Assembly: GCA_025454835.1 (NCBI GenBank)
Contig: JALONQ010000008.1
Location: 1 to 64,000 of the forward strand
Source: Bacteroidota bacterium
GTDB taxonomy: Bacteria; Bacteroidota; Ignavibacteria; UBA10030
Direction of reading: 5' to 3'
DNA: 64,000 bases
Shown here one piece after another: positions 55,313 through 63,979 of the stretch. The position numbers and the translations under genes were made by a program. How positions within the stretch are numbered: the first letter of the stretch is position 1; every line of letters starts with the position of its first letter. The notes under the pieces were generated by a model, which was not told the origin of the DNA, did no database searches, and worked only from the letters and a program-made list of their open reading frames with translations.

Positions 55313-55453
55313 ACGTGTGACCACGAGGGTAGATGGATCACGTTCAAGGGTTCCGACATGAGACGATCGGAGGGTGTGCCGTTCGCAGCCTGTTGCGTTC
55401 TTTCGTCGCGCCCCCACCCTCCTTCTCGACCTTCACCAGGCGCGTACACATCA

Positions 55454-55489
55454 AGGCCCCGTCGGATGATCTCCGGCGGGGCCTGTTTG
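55454..55489. terminator. Terminator hairpin between convergent genes
   Basis: AGGCCCCG (55454-55461) pairs with CGGGGCCT (55477-55484), followed by GTTTG on the plus strand. It sits between the MFS gene and the convergent TPR gene. The T-run is short, so efficiency is uncertain. Confidence 0.7.
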
Positions 55490-55553
55490 ATTGAGGGAAT
55501 GTGACGACGTGTGACTTGTGGCTTCTCTGCGGAAAGCGCTTCTGAGAGGGCCT

Positions 55554-56351
55554 CTACTCGTTCTCGATCTTCTTCATCAGGTCGGCAGCTTCCTTCCGGA
55601 ACTGATCGTCGTCCTCATCCTCCTTCGCCAAACCCGGGATCACCTTGAGATGGTCCCGCGCCTTGGCGAATTCCTCCAGCTCGACGTACGTCCTGGCCGC
55701 GTCGAGCCGGTACATGATGAAGCCGGGCCGAAGCGCGATCGCCTGCTCGTAGTGCTTCGCCGCTTCTTCGTAGCTGGCCCAACTCAGGCCGAGCGGCCAT
55801 CGGACCACGCGCGGTCGTTCGGCGACCTTCGCGTGCGTGCGGGCCAGAATGTAGTAGGCCGTGGCGTTCTTCGGGTCGAGCGCGATCGCTTTTTCGATGT
55901 CGGCCTTGACCTGCTTCACGAGGTCGAGTGATTCCCAGATGCCGCGGAACAGCGCCACCCGTCCGTTCGCGATGGCACGGCGGGTGTATCCTGCCGAGCC
56001 GTTCGGTTCGCCCGCGATGGCTTTGTTGGCATATTCCAGCGACTTCTCATAGTGCTTCAACTGAGCCGATTTTTCTGCATCGGTGCCTGACGGCAGGTGC
56101 TCGCCGATATCGATGTGTGTCCGACTGAGCAGGATGAGCAGTTCCACGTTGTCCGGCGCAAGAGCGTAAGCCTGTTCGAATCGCGCGAGGGCACCGGCAT
56201 TGTCGAACTTCTGTGTCGCCAGGGCGTTGCCTTCGGCGATCAACGCCGCCACCTTGTCGGCGGCTGCGGCCGGATTCGGCTGCGCTTCGACCGTGGCAAG
56301 GCCGATGGATATGACGAGGGCAACGGCCAGCGAACGCTGCACAGTGGTCAT
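55554..56351 (-). CDS. Secreted TPR-repeat protein
   Basis: 265 residues with a signal peptide (SLAVALVISIGLATVEAQ). TPR-like units include ALARFEQAYALAPDNVELLI, LEYANKAIAGEPNGSAGYTR, DIEKAIALDPKNATAYYIL and HYEQAIALRPGFIMYRLDAA. The inner TPR set is like that of the RMD-type family. No catalytic residues. Probably a periplasmic scaffold. Lies 82 bases downstream of the DUF151-UVR gene on the same strand. Confidence 0.82.
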   Translation of the reverse strand: MTTVQRSLAVALVISIGLATVEAQPNPAAAADKVAALIAEGNALATQKFDNAGALARFEQAYALAPDNVELLILLSRTHIDIGEHLPSGTDAEKSAQLKHYEKSLEYANKAIAGEPNGSAGYTRRAIANGRVALFRGIWESLDLVKQVKADIEKAIALDPKNATAYYILARTHAKVAERPRVVRWPLGLSWASYEEAAKHYEQAIALRPGFIMYRLDAARTYVELEEFAKARDHLKVIPGLAKEDEDDDQFRKEAADLMKKIENE

Positions 56352-56433
56352 GATGGGATCCTGTGGGGGGATGAGAGGTGAACGATGGATCGAAGGCGTC
56401 CCGAGAGGACAGCGGGCGCCCGCACGACCCGGG

Positions 56434-57045
56434 TCAGGAATTGAGGGCTTTCAGGCGTTTGATCTCATCGCGAAGCTTGACAGCTTTTTCATATTCTTCC
56501 TTCGCGACTGCCTCGGCGAGGTCCTTCTCGAGCTGTTCGAGCCGGCTTGCGGACGGGGTCGGCGGAATGGCCGGGCTGCTCTTGGTAGGTTCCGTCGCCT
56601 GATCCCCTTGCGGCTCGGCGTCGGCGTCCTCATTGTCCGGCACGAATGACGCTTCGTCCATCACGCGGTCGGCCACGAAGATCGGAACGCCGTACCGCAC
56701 GGCGAGCGCGATCGCATCACTCGGGCGAGAGTCGATCTCCTTCGTGTCAACCGTCAGGCGCGCAAAGAAGGTCCCCTCGCGCAGCTCGTTGATCGTGACA
56801 TCGTTCAGCGAGCCGCCGAGCGTGTCGATGATCGTCTTCATGAGGTCGTGCGTCAACGGACGTGGCGGCCGGATGCCTTCCATCTCAAGTGCGATCGACT
56901 GCGCCTCGAATGCGCCGATGATGATCGGCAGACGGCGGGGGCCGTGCATCTCCTTCAGGATCAGCGCGTACGCGCCTCCGCTCGAAGGACTGGTGTGCAG
57001 CCCGAGAATATCGACCTGAATGCGTTCCACGCCGCTGTCGCTCAC
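56434..57045 (-). CDS. DUF151 (bifunctional nuclease-like) protein with C-terminal UVR motif
   Basis: 203 residues from a GTG that overlaps the etfA stop (GTGA). An N-terminal DUF151/BFN domain contains ILGLHTSPSSGGAYALILKE, RLPIIIGAFEAQSIALEME and EIDSRPSDAIALAVRYGVPI. An acidic linker and a C-terminal UvrB/UvrC-type UVR helix pair follow (LEKDLAEAVAKEEYEKAVKL). DUF151 proteins occur widely and some have been reported to have nuclease activity; the role here is unknown. Linked to the ETF genes. Confidence 0.88.
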   Translation of the reverse strand: MSDSGVERIQVDILGLHTSPSSGGAYALILKEMHGPRRLPIIIGAFEAQSIALEMEGIRPPRPLTHDLMKTIIDTLGGSLNDVTINELREGTFFARLTVDTKEIDSRPSDAIALAVRYGVPIFVADRVMDEASFVPDNEDADAEPQGDQATEPTKSSPAIPPTPSASRLEQLEKDLAEAVAKEEYEKAVKLRDEIKRLKALNS

Positions 57046-58019
57046 GCCCCTCCCGTCAGTTTCTTGACCTCGGCCGCCAGGGCCGGCACGACCTCGAACG
57101 CGTCGCCCACGATGCCGTAGTCGGCCACCTGGAAGATCGGCGCGTCCTTGTCCTTATTGATGGCGACAATATACTTTGACGAGGACATTCCCGCAAGGTG
57201 CTGGATCGCCCCCGACACCGCCACGGCAACATAGAGCGTCGGCGAAACGGTCTTGCCCGTCTGGCCGACCTGTTCCGCATGCGGACGCCAGCCGGCATCG
57301 ACGACCGCGCGCGACGCACCGACCGCGCCGTGGAGTGCCGCAGCCAGCTCTTCGATCATCTTGAAGTTCTCAGGGGCTTTGAGTCCCCGGCCGCCGCTCA
57401 CGACGATGTCGGCCTCGGCGACGTCGAGTTTGCCGGAGCCCATCTGCACGTCGGTCACGCGGACCGCCGTGTCTGCATCTGTGAACGCCACGGCCTGCGT
57501 CTGTACCGGAGCCGCGCCGCCCGAGGAGGCTCCTGACGTGAAGACGTTCGGACGGAGCGTGTAGATCTGGACGGGCGTCGTGATGCGGATGTCCGTCAAC
57601 GCCTTTCCGGCATAGACGGGACGCGTCGCGATGATCGCGCCCCCGTCGAGCCGCAGGGCCGTGCAATCGGCCGCGAGACCGGCCTGCAACCGGACGGCGA
57701 CACGTGGAGCGAGGTCCTTGCCGAGCGAGGTGGCCGAGAGGATCACGGCGTTCGCTCCGACCGCAACGGCGACCTCCGCCGTGGCTTTGGTCCATGCGGT
57801 CGTCGAATACGCCGCCACTTGGGGAGCATCCACGGTCAGCGCGCGATGGGCGCCGTAGCCGCCGGTCTCAGCCGCCGCTCCCGAGCCGGACGGACCGACG
57901 ACAAGGGCGATGACCTCACCGCTGGTCTGGTCTGCCAAGGTTCGGGCTGCTCGCACCGCCTCCGCGCTGGATTTCCGGAGCTTTCCGTCTCGCTGTTCTG
58001 CCAGAACGAGGATCTTCAT
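57042..58019 (-). CDS. etfA: Electron transfer flavoprotein alpha subunit
   Basis: 325 residues from the ATG at 58019. The N-terminal half has an adenine-nucleotide-like fold, and the C-terminal FAD domain shows [63 protein letters not shown] and [20 protein letters not shown]. It forms a heterodimer with EtfB, carrying electrons from acyl-CoA or other dehydrogenases to the quinone pool. Gene order etfB-etfA-DUF151 on the minus strand. Confidence 0.95.
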   Translation of the reverse strand: MKILVLAEQRDGKLRKSSAEAVRAARTLADQTSGEVIALVVGPSGSGAAAETGGYGAHRALTVDAPQVAAYSTTAWTKATAEVAVAVGANAVILSATSLGKDLAPRVAVRLQAGLAADCTALRLDGGAIIATRPVYAGKALTDIRITTPVQIYTLRPNVFTSGASSGGAAPVQTQAVAFTDADTAVRVTDVQMGSGKLDVAEADIVVSGGRGLKAPENFKMIEELAAALHGAVGASRAVVDAGWRPHAEQVGQTGKTVSPTLYVAVAVSGAIQHLAGMSSSKYIVAINKDKDAPIFQVADYGIVGDAFEVVPALAAEVKKLTGGA

Positions 58020-58048
58020 GGTCGGGTCGTTGAGAGTATCGTATGGCG

Positions 58049-58795
58049 TCAGATGACCTTCGCTTCTTCGTGGAGGAGCCGCACCAGCTCGGGCACAGCG
58101 GTCGCGTCGGTGCCGACGATCTTGCCGGCGGCTTTGGCCGCGGGCTTCTTCATGCCGACAACCTGCACTCGGGCCGGAACGGTCGCCGCCGGACGCTCCT
58201 CGATCGGCTTGCTCTTCGCCCCCATGATGCCTTTGAGCGACGGATACCGCGGCTCGTTGAGCCCTTTCTGCGCCGTGATGACGCAGGGCAACGATGCTTT
58301 GACGGTCTCTTTGCCGCCTTCGATCTCGCGCTCGGCCGTGACCGACGACCCATCGATGGCGAGCCCGACCACGACCGTCACGGAGGGCAGGCCAAGCAGT
58401 TCGGCAACCATTCCGCCCACCGCCGCGTCGTCGCCGTCGACCGATTGTTTGCCGAACAGCACGAGGTCGGGCGATTGCTCTTTGATGTAGCCTGCCAGAG
58501 CGGAGGCGATGCCGAACGAATCGCGGTCGTCGTCGGTTTTTAGCAGGACCGCCTTGTCGGCACCCATGGCGAGCGCTTTCCGGAGGGTCTCCTTGTGCGC
58601 GTCGGAGCCGACGGACACGGCAACGACCTCTCCGCCGTTCTTTTCCTTGAGACGGAGGCATTCTTCGACGGCGAACTCGTCATACGGATTAATGACGAAG
58701 TTCACGCCGTTCTTGTCGATGGACGTCCCGCCGGCCGCCACGTTGATCTTCGCGGCGGTGTCGGGCACGTGATTGACGCAGGCGATAAGCTTCAT
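58049..58795 (-). CDS. etfB: Electron transfer flavoprotein beta subunit
   Basis: 248 residues from the ATG at 58795. Family sequence MKLIACVNHVPDTAAKINV, NPYDEFAVEECLRLKEKNGG, the signature DLVLFGKQSVDGDDAAVG and the C-terminal EELVRLLHEE-type tail (VPELVRLLHEEAKVI). It binds AMP and docks with EtfA. The etfA gene begins 29 bases after its stop. Confidence 0.95.
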   Translation of the reverse strand: MKLIACVNHVPDTAAKINVAAGGTSIDKNGVNFVINPYDEFAVEECLRLKEKNGGEVVAVSVGSDAHKETLRKALAMGADKAVLLKTDDDRDSFGIASALAGYIKEQSPDLVLFGKQSVDGDDAAVGGMVAELLGLPSVTVVVGLAIDGSSVTAEREIEGGKETVKASLPCVITAQKGLNEPRYPSLKGIMGAKSKPIEERPAATVPARVQVVGMKKPAAKAAGKIVGTDATAVPELVRLLHEEAKVI

Positions 58796-58881
58796 GCCGA
58801 TACTCGGAGTAGTTCGACGATCGAAATGGAACGATCCACCATGCAACAGGAGGGACAAAATACGAAATCAATGAAGATGCA

Positions 58882-59379
58882 TCAACTCGCGTTGCCGAAA
58901 TAGAGTTCCTTCGTACCGACGGGTATTCCCAGAAGTCGGAGATACAGAAAAAGCTCGGCTTTGTGATTGAGGTGATGCTCCATGCAGAGGACAATCAGCT
59001 GCCACCGCGGGATTTCGCGCCCGAATTGCGGTGCGAACACCTCCGATTCCAGGTCCTTCTCGGAGAGGGATTCAAGCACCGTACGCAGGGTTTGGAACGA
59101 TCGTCGCATGACCCGCGTGGCGACCGCCGCGCTGACGGACGGCGTCTCATGGTTCTTGGTCAGGATCTCCTGCAACGAACCGAACATCCATTTCCCCGCG
59201 GCGATGCCGTTGGCATACTCCGCAAGCGCACCGGCGGCGTGGATCATCTGTTGGCCGCAGGTCAGCATTCCCTCTCGCGGAGCCCAAGCGAGCTTGTCCG
59301 CGGGAACGAGCGCGAACAGGCTCTCGCTGGCGGCAGCCATGCGTTCCAACGAAACCAGATACTGCTGTCGTGAGATCAT
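58882..59379 (-). CDS. DinB family protein
   Basis: 165 residues from the ATG at 59379, overlapping the upstream gene by four bases (ATGA). The four-helix bundle shows His residues in CGQQMIHAAGALAEYANG near the first third and MEHHLNHKAELFLYLRLLG at the C-terminus. The pattern fits the DinB metal-binding superfamily. Substrate unknown. Coupled to the threonine-dehydratase-like gene. Confidence 0.85.
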   Translation of the reverse strand: MISRQQYLVSLERMAAASESLFALVPADKLAWAPREGMLTCGQQMIHAAGALAEYANGIAAGKWMFGSLQEILTKNHETPSVSAAVATRVMRRSFQTLRTVLESLSEKDLESEVFAPQFGREIPRWQLIVLCMEHHLNHKAELFLYLRLLGIPVGTKELYFGNAS

Positions 59380-60329
59380 GCGTTGAGGAGTGTTGAGATG
59401 AATGAGGGTTCGACATTGCCTCCGCTGATGAAGGCGCAGATGCGCTTGCCTTCGAGGCCGAGCTTTCGATGGAAGACGGCGGCCGGGGCCACGGCGCCCG
59501 TAGGCTCGGCGAGGACCTTCAGCCGGAGCAGGAGGAATCGCATCGTTTCCATGACCTCTTCGTCGGTCACGGTGACGATATCGTCGACGTAGCGGAGCAT
59601 GATCTCGAAGTTTCGCTTCCCCACGGCCTGCGTGCGCATGCCGTCGGCGATCGTCTTGGGCGGGTCGATCTTCACGATCTGCTTGGTGCGGAAGGACCGT
59701 TGCGCGTCGTTGGCCGGTTCCGTCTCGACGCCGACGACCTTGATACCGGGGCAGAGATGTTTGGCAGCCACGGCGGTCCCGCCGATGAGTCCGCCTCCGC
59801 CGATCGGCACGACAACGGCGTCCAGGTCTCTTAGGTCCTCGGCCACCTCGACCATGGCGGTTCCCTGGCCGGCGATGATGAGGTCGTCGTCGAAGGGTGG
59901 GACGAGCGTGGCGCCCGTCTTCTGGACGATCTCGTTGGCCACGCGGGCCCGGTCGTCGGAAGAATCCTGGCAGAAGACGACCTCGGCTCCGTAGCCGCGT
60001 GTGGCGTCGACCTTGACCGCCGGGGAGTTGCCGGGCATGACAATGGTGGCCTTGGCGCCGAGCAGCCGGGCCGCCAGCGCCGTGCCCTGCGCGTGATTGC
60101 CGCTGGAGTGGGCGACGATCCCCATCGCCCGCACCTCCGGGGGCAGCGTCGCGATCTTGTTGTAGGCACCGCGGATCTTGAAGGCGCCGACCCGTTGGAG
60201 GTTCTCCGCCTTGAGATAGAGCGAGTTTCCGGACCGTTCGTCGAGCGCTGCGGCGTGGAGCAGGGGCGTGCGGTGCACGACCGGCCGCACGCGCTCGGAT
60301 GCCGCCCGGATGTCGTCGAGGGTGATCAT
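59376..60329 (-). CDS. Threonine ammonia-lyase/serine racemase-like PLP enzyme
   Basis: 317 residues from the ATG at 60329. The PLP Lys lies in LQRVGAFKIRGAYNK. The pyridoxal-phosphate glycine loop is VPIGGGGLIGGTAVAAK, and the Asn in SSGNHAQGTALAARL positions the cofactor. There is no C-terminal ACT regulatory domain, so it belongs with catabolic TdcB or serine racemase types and not the allosteric IlvA. It deaminates threonine or serine to the 2-oxo acid. Divergent from the histidine operon. Confidence 0.9.
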   Translation of the reverse strand: MITLDDIRAASERVRPVVHRTPLLHAAALDERSGNSLYLKAENLQRVGAFKIRGAYNKIATLPPEVRAMGIVAHSSGNHAQGTALAARLLGAKATIVMPGNSPAVKVDATRGYGAEVVFCQDSSDDRARVANEIVQKTGATLVPPFDDDLIIAGQGTAMVEVAEDLRDLDAVVVPIGGGGLIGGTAVAAKHLCPGIKVVGVETEPANDAQRSFRTKQIVKIDPPKTIADGMRTQAVGKRNFEIMLRYVDDIVTVTDEEVMETMRFLLLRLKVLAEPTGAVAPAAVFHRKLGLEGKRICAFISGGNVEPSFISTLLNA

Positions 60330-60372
60330 GGCTGAGAACGTACCCAAATTGGCCCCCGGACACAAGCGGGGC

Positions 60373-60401
60373 TTGACATTGGGGGTTCTTCGTCGTATAC
60401 T
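60373..60401 (+). promoter_or_regulatory. Sigma-70 promoter of the his operon
   Basis: TTGACA (60373-60378), a 17-bp spacer, and TATACT (60396-60401). This is the best promoter in the window. The expected transcription start is near 60408, leaving only about nine bases before the ATG at 60417. Confidence 0.8.
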
Positions 60402-60415
60402 TTACTTAGGTAAAG
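60400..60415. promoter_or_regulatory. Putative operator overlapping the his promoter
   Basis: CTTTACTTAGGTAAAG is a 16-bp near-perfect palindrome that overlaps the last base pairs of the -10 box and the transcription start. A related site lies at 60745-60760. Its location would allow the TrpR/YerC-like protein encoded next to repress its own operon. Confidence 0.6.
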
Positions 60416-60416
60416 C

Positions 60417-60701
60417 ATGAAGAGACCCGCTCCTCGCGACATCGACGCCCTGTACGGGGCCGTCCTGACGCTCGACTCCATCGACGATTGCCGCCGGTTC
60501 TTCCGCGACCTCTTGACGGAGAACGAGATCGCCGAATTCGCCGAGCGCTGGAAGGCCGCGCGGATGCTTCATGCCGGCGCGTCCTATGCCGAGATCGCCC
60601 GCGCCACCGGCCTCTCGTCGCGCACCATCGCCCGCGTCGGACGATGGCTCAAGCAGGGCCGGGGCGGCTACGCCCTGCTCCTGAAACGGCTCAACCCCTG
60701 A
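60417..60701 (+). CDS. TrpR-like transcriptional regulator (YerC/YecD family)
   Basis: 94 residues. The family fold shows in LDSIDDCRRFFRDLLTENEI, FAERWKAARMLHAGASYAEI and the DNA-reading helix ARATGLSSRTIARVGRWLKQ. YerC-type proteins are the histidine-biosynthesis repressors (HisR) of Firmicutes by comparative genomics (from memory). Here the gene is first in a his operon with operators overlapping its promoter and before hisG, which supports the same role. Ribosome binding signal is weak and the leader very short. Confidence 0.85.
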   Translation: MKRPAPRDIDALYGAVLTLDSIDDCRRFFRDLLTENEIAEFAERWKAARMLHAGASYAEIARATGLSSRTIARVGRWLKQGRGGYALLLKRLNP

Positions 60702-60744
60702 TGTTCACCCGTCCCCCTGTCGCGCCCGTTCGCGCGCCGGAGGA

Positions 60745-60760
60745 CTTTATCCAAGTAAAG
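60745..60760. promoter_or_regulatory. Second putative operator, before hisG
   Basis: CTTTATCCAAGTAAAG; its reverse complement CTTTACTTGGATAAAG matches the first operator at 14 of 16 positions. It ends five bases before the hisG ATG, in the 64-bp gap between the regulator gene and hisG. Confidence 0.6.
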
Positions 60761-60765
60761 AATCT

Positions 60766-61641
60766 ATGCTGGCCACCAACGGCAGACTCAAGCTCGCCCT
60801 TCAACGCTCCGGACGCCTCACCGACGAGTCCGTCCAGCTCCTTCGATCCTGCGGGCTCGCGTTCGAGCATTCCCGGCAGTCGCTGTCGTCCCCCTGCTCC
60901 AACTTCGACCTCGATATCCTCGCCATCCGCGACGACGATATCCCCGAGTTCGTCCAGGACGGCGTTGCGCACCTCGGCATCGTCGGACAGAACATCCTCA
61001 GCGAGAAACAGGCGCGCACGCGCGCGCTCCTGCCCCTTGGCTTCGGCTACTGCCGTCTCATGGTCTCGGTGCCGGAGCGTTCCCGCATCCGGTCCGTCCG
61101 AGACCTCGCCGGACTCCGTATCGGCACCACCTACCCCGCCACGCTCCGCGCCTTTCTCAAGAAGCAAAAGGTGGCGGCGAAGATCGTCAAGCTGAGCGGA
61201 TCGGTCGAGCTCTCGCCCGCACTCAACGTCGCCGACGCCATCTGCGATATCGTCTCCACAGGCTCCACGGCCCGCATGAACGGACTGCGGCCACTGCTGA
61301 CCGTGATGGAGTCGCAGGCCGTGCTCGTCGCTCATCCGCAGAGCCTCAGCGACAAACGCAGCGGCCAGCTCATCGAGCGCCTGCTCATCCGCGTCCGGGC
61401 CGTGCTCGAAGCGCGTGGCAAACGCTACCTCATGATGAACGCTCCCGCCGACGCTCTGCCGAAGCTTCAGAAGGTCATCCCCAGCCTGAAGAGCCCCACC
61501 GTTGTGCCGCTGGCCGTCTCGGGCATGGTCGCCGTCCACTCCGTCGTCGCCGAGGACGTCTTCTGGGACGTGATGGAGCGTCTCAAAGCCGCCGGCGCCA
61601 CTGATATTGTCGTCGTTCCCATCGAAACCATCGTCCGATGA
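60766..61641 (+). CDS. hisG: ATP phosphoribosyltransferase, long form
   Basis: 291 residues, catalytic part about 1-205 and a C-terminal regulatory domain after about 215, so it is the long HisG that needs no HisZ. Motifs: GRLKLALQRSGRLTDESVQL at the N-terminus, PRPP-binding VADAICDIVSTGSTARMNGL and C-terminal VVPLAVSGMVAVHSVV. It catalyses the first step, joining ATP and PRPP, and is usually feedback-inhibited by histidine through its C-terminal domain. Second gene of the operon; overlaps hisD by four bases. Confidence 0.95.
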   Translation: MLATNGRLKLALQRSGRLTDESVQLLRSCGLAFEHSRQSLSSPCSNFDLDILAIRDDDIPEFVQDGVAHLGIVGQNILSEKQARTRALLPLGFGYCRLMVSVPERSRIRSVRDLAGLRIGTTYPATLRAFLKKQKVAAKIVKLSGSVELSPALNVADAICDIVSTGSTARMNGLRPLLTVMESQAVLVAHPQSLSDKRSGQLIERLLIRVRAVLEARGKRYLMMNAPADALPKLQKVIPSLKSPTVVPLAVSGMVAVHSVVAEDVFWDVMERLKAAGATDIVVVPIETIVR

Positions 61642-62924
61642 AGATCTACATCCATTCCGCGCTGACGGACGACCAGCGCCGCGTGCTCGTCCGACGTCCC
61701 GACCGGGAGATCCCGTCGCTCGATGCGACGGTCGTGGAGCTCTGCCGCGATGTCCGCTCCAACGGCGACGAGGCGCTTCGACGTCTGACCTCCCGGTTCG
61801 ACGGCGTCGACGTCGACCGCGTTCGATTGACCACCGAAGAGATCGTCGAGGGGGCTTCCACGGTTCCCCCGGATGTTCGCGAGGCGATCGCGGCGGCGGC
61901 CCGGAACATCAGCGCCTTCCACGCTCCGCAGGGCTTCACGACCGTCAACGTCGAAGCGGGCCCGGGCATTCGCTGTTGGCGCGAGGTCCGTCCGATCCGC
62001 GCCGTGGGACTCTACGTTCCCGCCGGCTCGGCACCTCTCCCGTCGACCGCGTTGATGCTCGGCATTCCGGCGACCCTGGCCGGATGCGACCGCATAGCGC
62101 TCTGTTCTCCGCCGCGAAGGAACGGCACGGTCGACCCGACGGTGCTGGCCGCGGCCCAGCACCTCGGCATCACGGAGATCTACCGGTGCGGCGGCGTCCA
62201 AGCCATCGCCGCGCTCGCGTACGGTACAGCATCCGTTCCAAAGGTGGACAAGGTCTTCGGACCGGGGAACGCCTATGTCAGCGCCGCCAAGCGCCTCGTC
62301 GCCTCCGACCCGGACGGTTGTGCCATCGACCTGATCGCGGGGCCGTCGGAACTACTCATCATCGCCGATGCCTCGGCCGATCCGCAACGCGTGGCCGCCG
62401 ATCTGCTGTCGCAAGCGGAACACGATCCCGCATCGCCCATCGTCCTTATCACGACCGAGGCGGCGCTCGCCGAACGAGTGTCGGCCCTCCTGCCATCGAT
62501 GGCAAGGCTGACCCCGCGGTCGTCGATCGTCGAACGGAGCCTGCGGCATGCGTTCGCCCTCGTCACCGAGACGCTCGATGCCGCCGTCGCGTTCTCGAAC
62601 GTCTACGCCCCCGAGCATCTCATCATCGACACGGCCGATCCGATGGCGCTCGTGCCCTCGGTCCGAAATGCCGGATCGGTCTTTCTCGGTCCATGGTCCC
62701 CCGTGACGGCCGGCGACTACGCGTCGGGCACCAACCACACGCTTCCGACCGGAGGTGAGGCCGCCCGAATGTCGGGACTCTCCGTCGAATCGTTCCAGAC
62801 CGTCGTCAGCTTCCAGGCCCTGACCGCCGACGGACTGTCACGGCTGCGTCCGACGCTCAAGGCGCTCGGAACGGCCGAAGGATTGCCAGCACACGTCGCT
62901 GCCGTGGAGGCGCGGTTCCTATGA
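61638..62924 (+). CDS. hisD: Histidinol dehydrogenase
   Basis: 428 residues, close to the usual 430. Motifs include REVRPIRAVGLYVPAGSAPL, DKVFGPGNAYVSAAKRLV, DLIAGPSELLIIADASADPQ, LLSQAEHDPASPIVLIT and NVYAPEHLIIDTADP. It oxidises histidinol to histidine in two NAD-dependent steps using a zinc site. Its ATG overlaps the hisG stop and its stop overlaps hisC (both ATGA). Confidence 0.96.
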   Translation: MKIYIHSALTDDQRRVLVRRPDREIPSLDATVVELCRDVRSNGDEALRRLTSRFDGVDVDRVRLTTEEIVEGASTVPPDVREAIAAAARNISAFHAPQGFTTVNVEAGPGIRCWREVRPIRAVGLYVPAGSAPLPSTALMLGIPATLAGCDRIALCSPPRRNGTVDPTVLAAAQHLGITEIYRCGGVQAIAALAYGTASVPKVDKVFGPGNAYVSAAKRLVASDPDGCAIDLIAGPSELLIIADASADPQRVAADLLSQAEHDPASPIVLITTEAALAERVSALLPSMARLTPRSSIVERSLRHAFALVTETLDAAVAFSNVYAPEHLIIDTADPMALVPSVRNAGSVFLGPWSPVTAGDYASGTNHTLPTGGEAARMSGLSVESFQTVVSFQALTADGLSRLRPTLKALGTAEGLPAHVAAVEARFL

Positions 62925-63979
62925 ACCTCGATTCGCTCGTGCGCCCCAACATTCGCTCGCTCGCGCCGTACCGCAGCGCTCGGCAGGACCACCTCGAAGG
63001 CGTGCTCCTCGACGCCAACGAGAACTCACTCGGGAGTGTGCTCCCGTTGGCCGGGGTCGCGCTCAACCGATATCCCGACCCGTTCCAACGCAAGCTGCGG
63101 AACGCGCTGGCCGAGCGCGAGGGCCGCGCGGCCGACGAGATCTTCGTCGGCGTCGGCTCCGACGAGGCCATCGACCTTCTTCTGCGCGTCTATTGCGAGC
63201 CGGGGACCGACCATGTGCTCATCCCCGAGCCGACCTACGGCATGTACCGCGTCGCTGCGTCGATCCAGAACGCCGTCATCGATCGCGTGCTCCTGACCGA
63301 CGACTTTCACCTTGATCGTGCGGCGATCACCGAGGCCCTGCGACCCGACACGAAACTGATCTTCGTGTGCTCGCCCAACAACCCTACGGGCAACCGTCTT
63401 CGCACCGACGACCTGCTCTGGCTGTGCCGCCAAGCGCCGGGCTTGGTCGTCGTCGACGAGGCCTACGTGGAGTTCTCCGAAGCGGCGTCCATGGCGATGC
63501 ACATCCCCTCCGTCGAGAACCTCGTCGTCCTGCGTACGTTGTCGAAGGCTTGGGGATTGGCCGGGATCCGGCTCGGCTACGCCATCGCCCATCCGGCCGT
63601 GGTCCGGTCTCTTCTCAAGGTCAAGTCGCCGTACAATGTCAACGCGCTGACGGCCCGGGCGGCCCTCGAAGGTCTGAGGGCTGCCGACAAGGCCGCCGCA
63701 ATGGTCCGTCGTCTGCGCGAGGAGCGCGAACGATTGCGCGCTTCGCTCGTCGCTTCACCGCTCGTGGTCGACGTACTCCCGTCCGACGCCAATTTTCTGG
63801 CCGTTCGCTTTCACGACCCCACGGTCGTCCGCGAGGCGCTGGCCAATGCAGGGATCATCGTTCGGGACCGTACGCAGGAGCCGAAGCTGCGCGGATGTTT
63901 GCGGATCACCGTCGGCGCGCCCGACGAGAACAACGCTCTGCTCGATGTTATCAGCCGCCTGGCAGAGCAACGGCCCTAG
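62921..63979 (+). CDS. hisC: Histidinol-phosphate aminotransferase
   Basis: 352 residues. Class II PLP aminotransferase: N-terminal LAPYRSARQDH and LLDANENSLG, cofactor contacts in CSPNNPTGNRL and VVDEAYVEFSE, and the Schiff-base Lys in RTLSKAWGLAGIRLGYAIAH. It converts imidazole-acetol phosphate to histidinol phosphate with glutamate. Last complete gene of the window; the remaining 21 bases hold nothing recognisable. Confidence 0.95.
   Translation: MNLDSLVRPNIRSLAPYRSARQDHLEGVLLDANENSLGSVLPLAGVALNRYPDPFQRKLRNALAEREGRAADEIFVGVGSDEAIDLLLRVYCEPGTDHVLIPEPTYGMYRVAASIQNAVIDRVLLTDDFHLDRAAITEALRPDTKLIFVCSPNNPTGNRLRTDDLLWLCRQAPGLVVVDEAYVEFSEAASMAMHIPSVENLVVLRTLSKAWGLAGIRLGYAIAHPAVVRSLLKVKSPYNVNALTARAALEGLRAADKAAAMVRRLREERERLRASLVASPLVVDVLPSDANFLAVRFHDPTVVREALANAGIIVRDRTQEPKLRGCLRITVGAPDENNALLDVISRLAEQRP

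Noticed and set aside
57042-58661. 539-residue frame covering etfA plus an upstream extension
   Set aside because: The first 214 codons are a shadow of etfB in another frame; the ETF alpha family starts at the ATG at 58019.
58882-60363. 493-residue frame joining the DinB protein to upstream sequence
   Set aside because: Upstream codons lie over the threonine-dehydratase-like gene in another frame; the DinB domain starts at 59379, where ATGA overlap supports the start.
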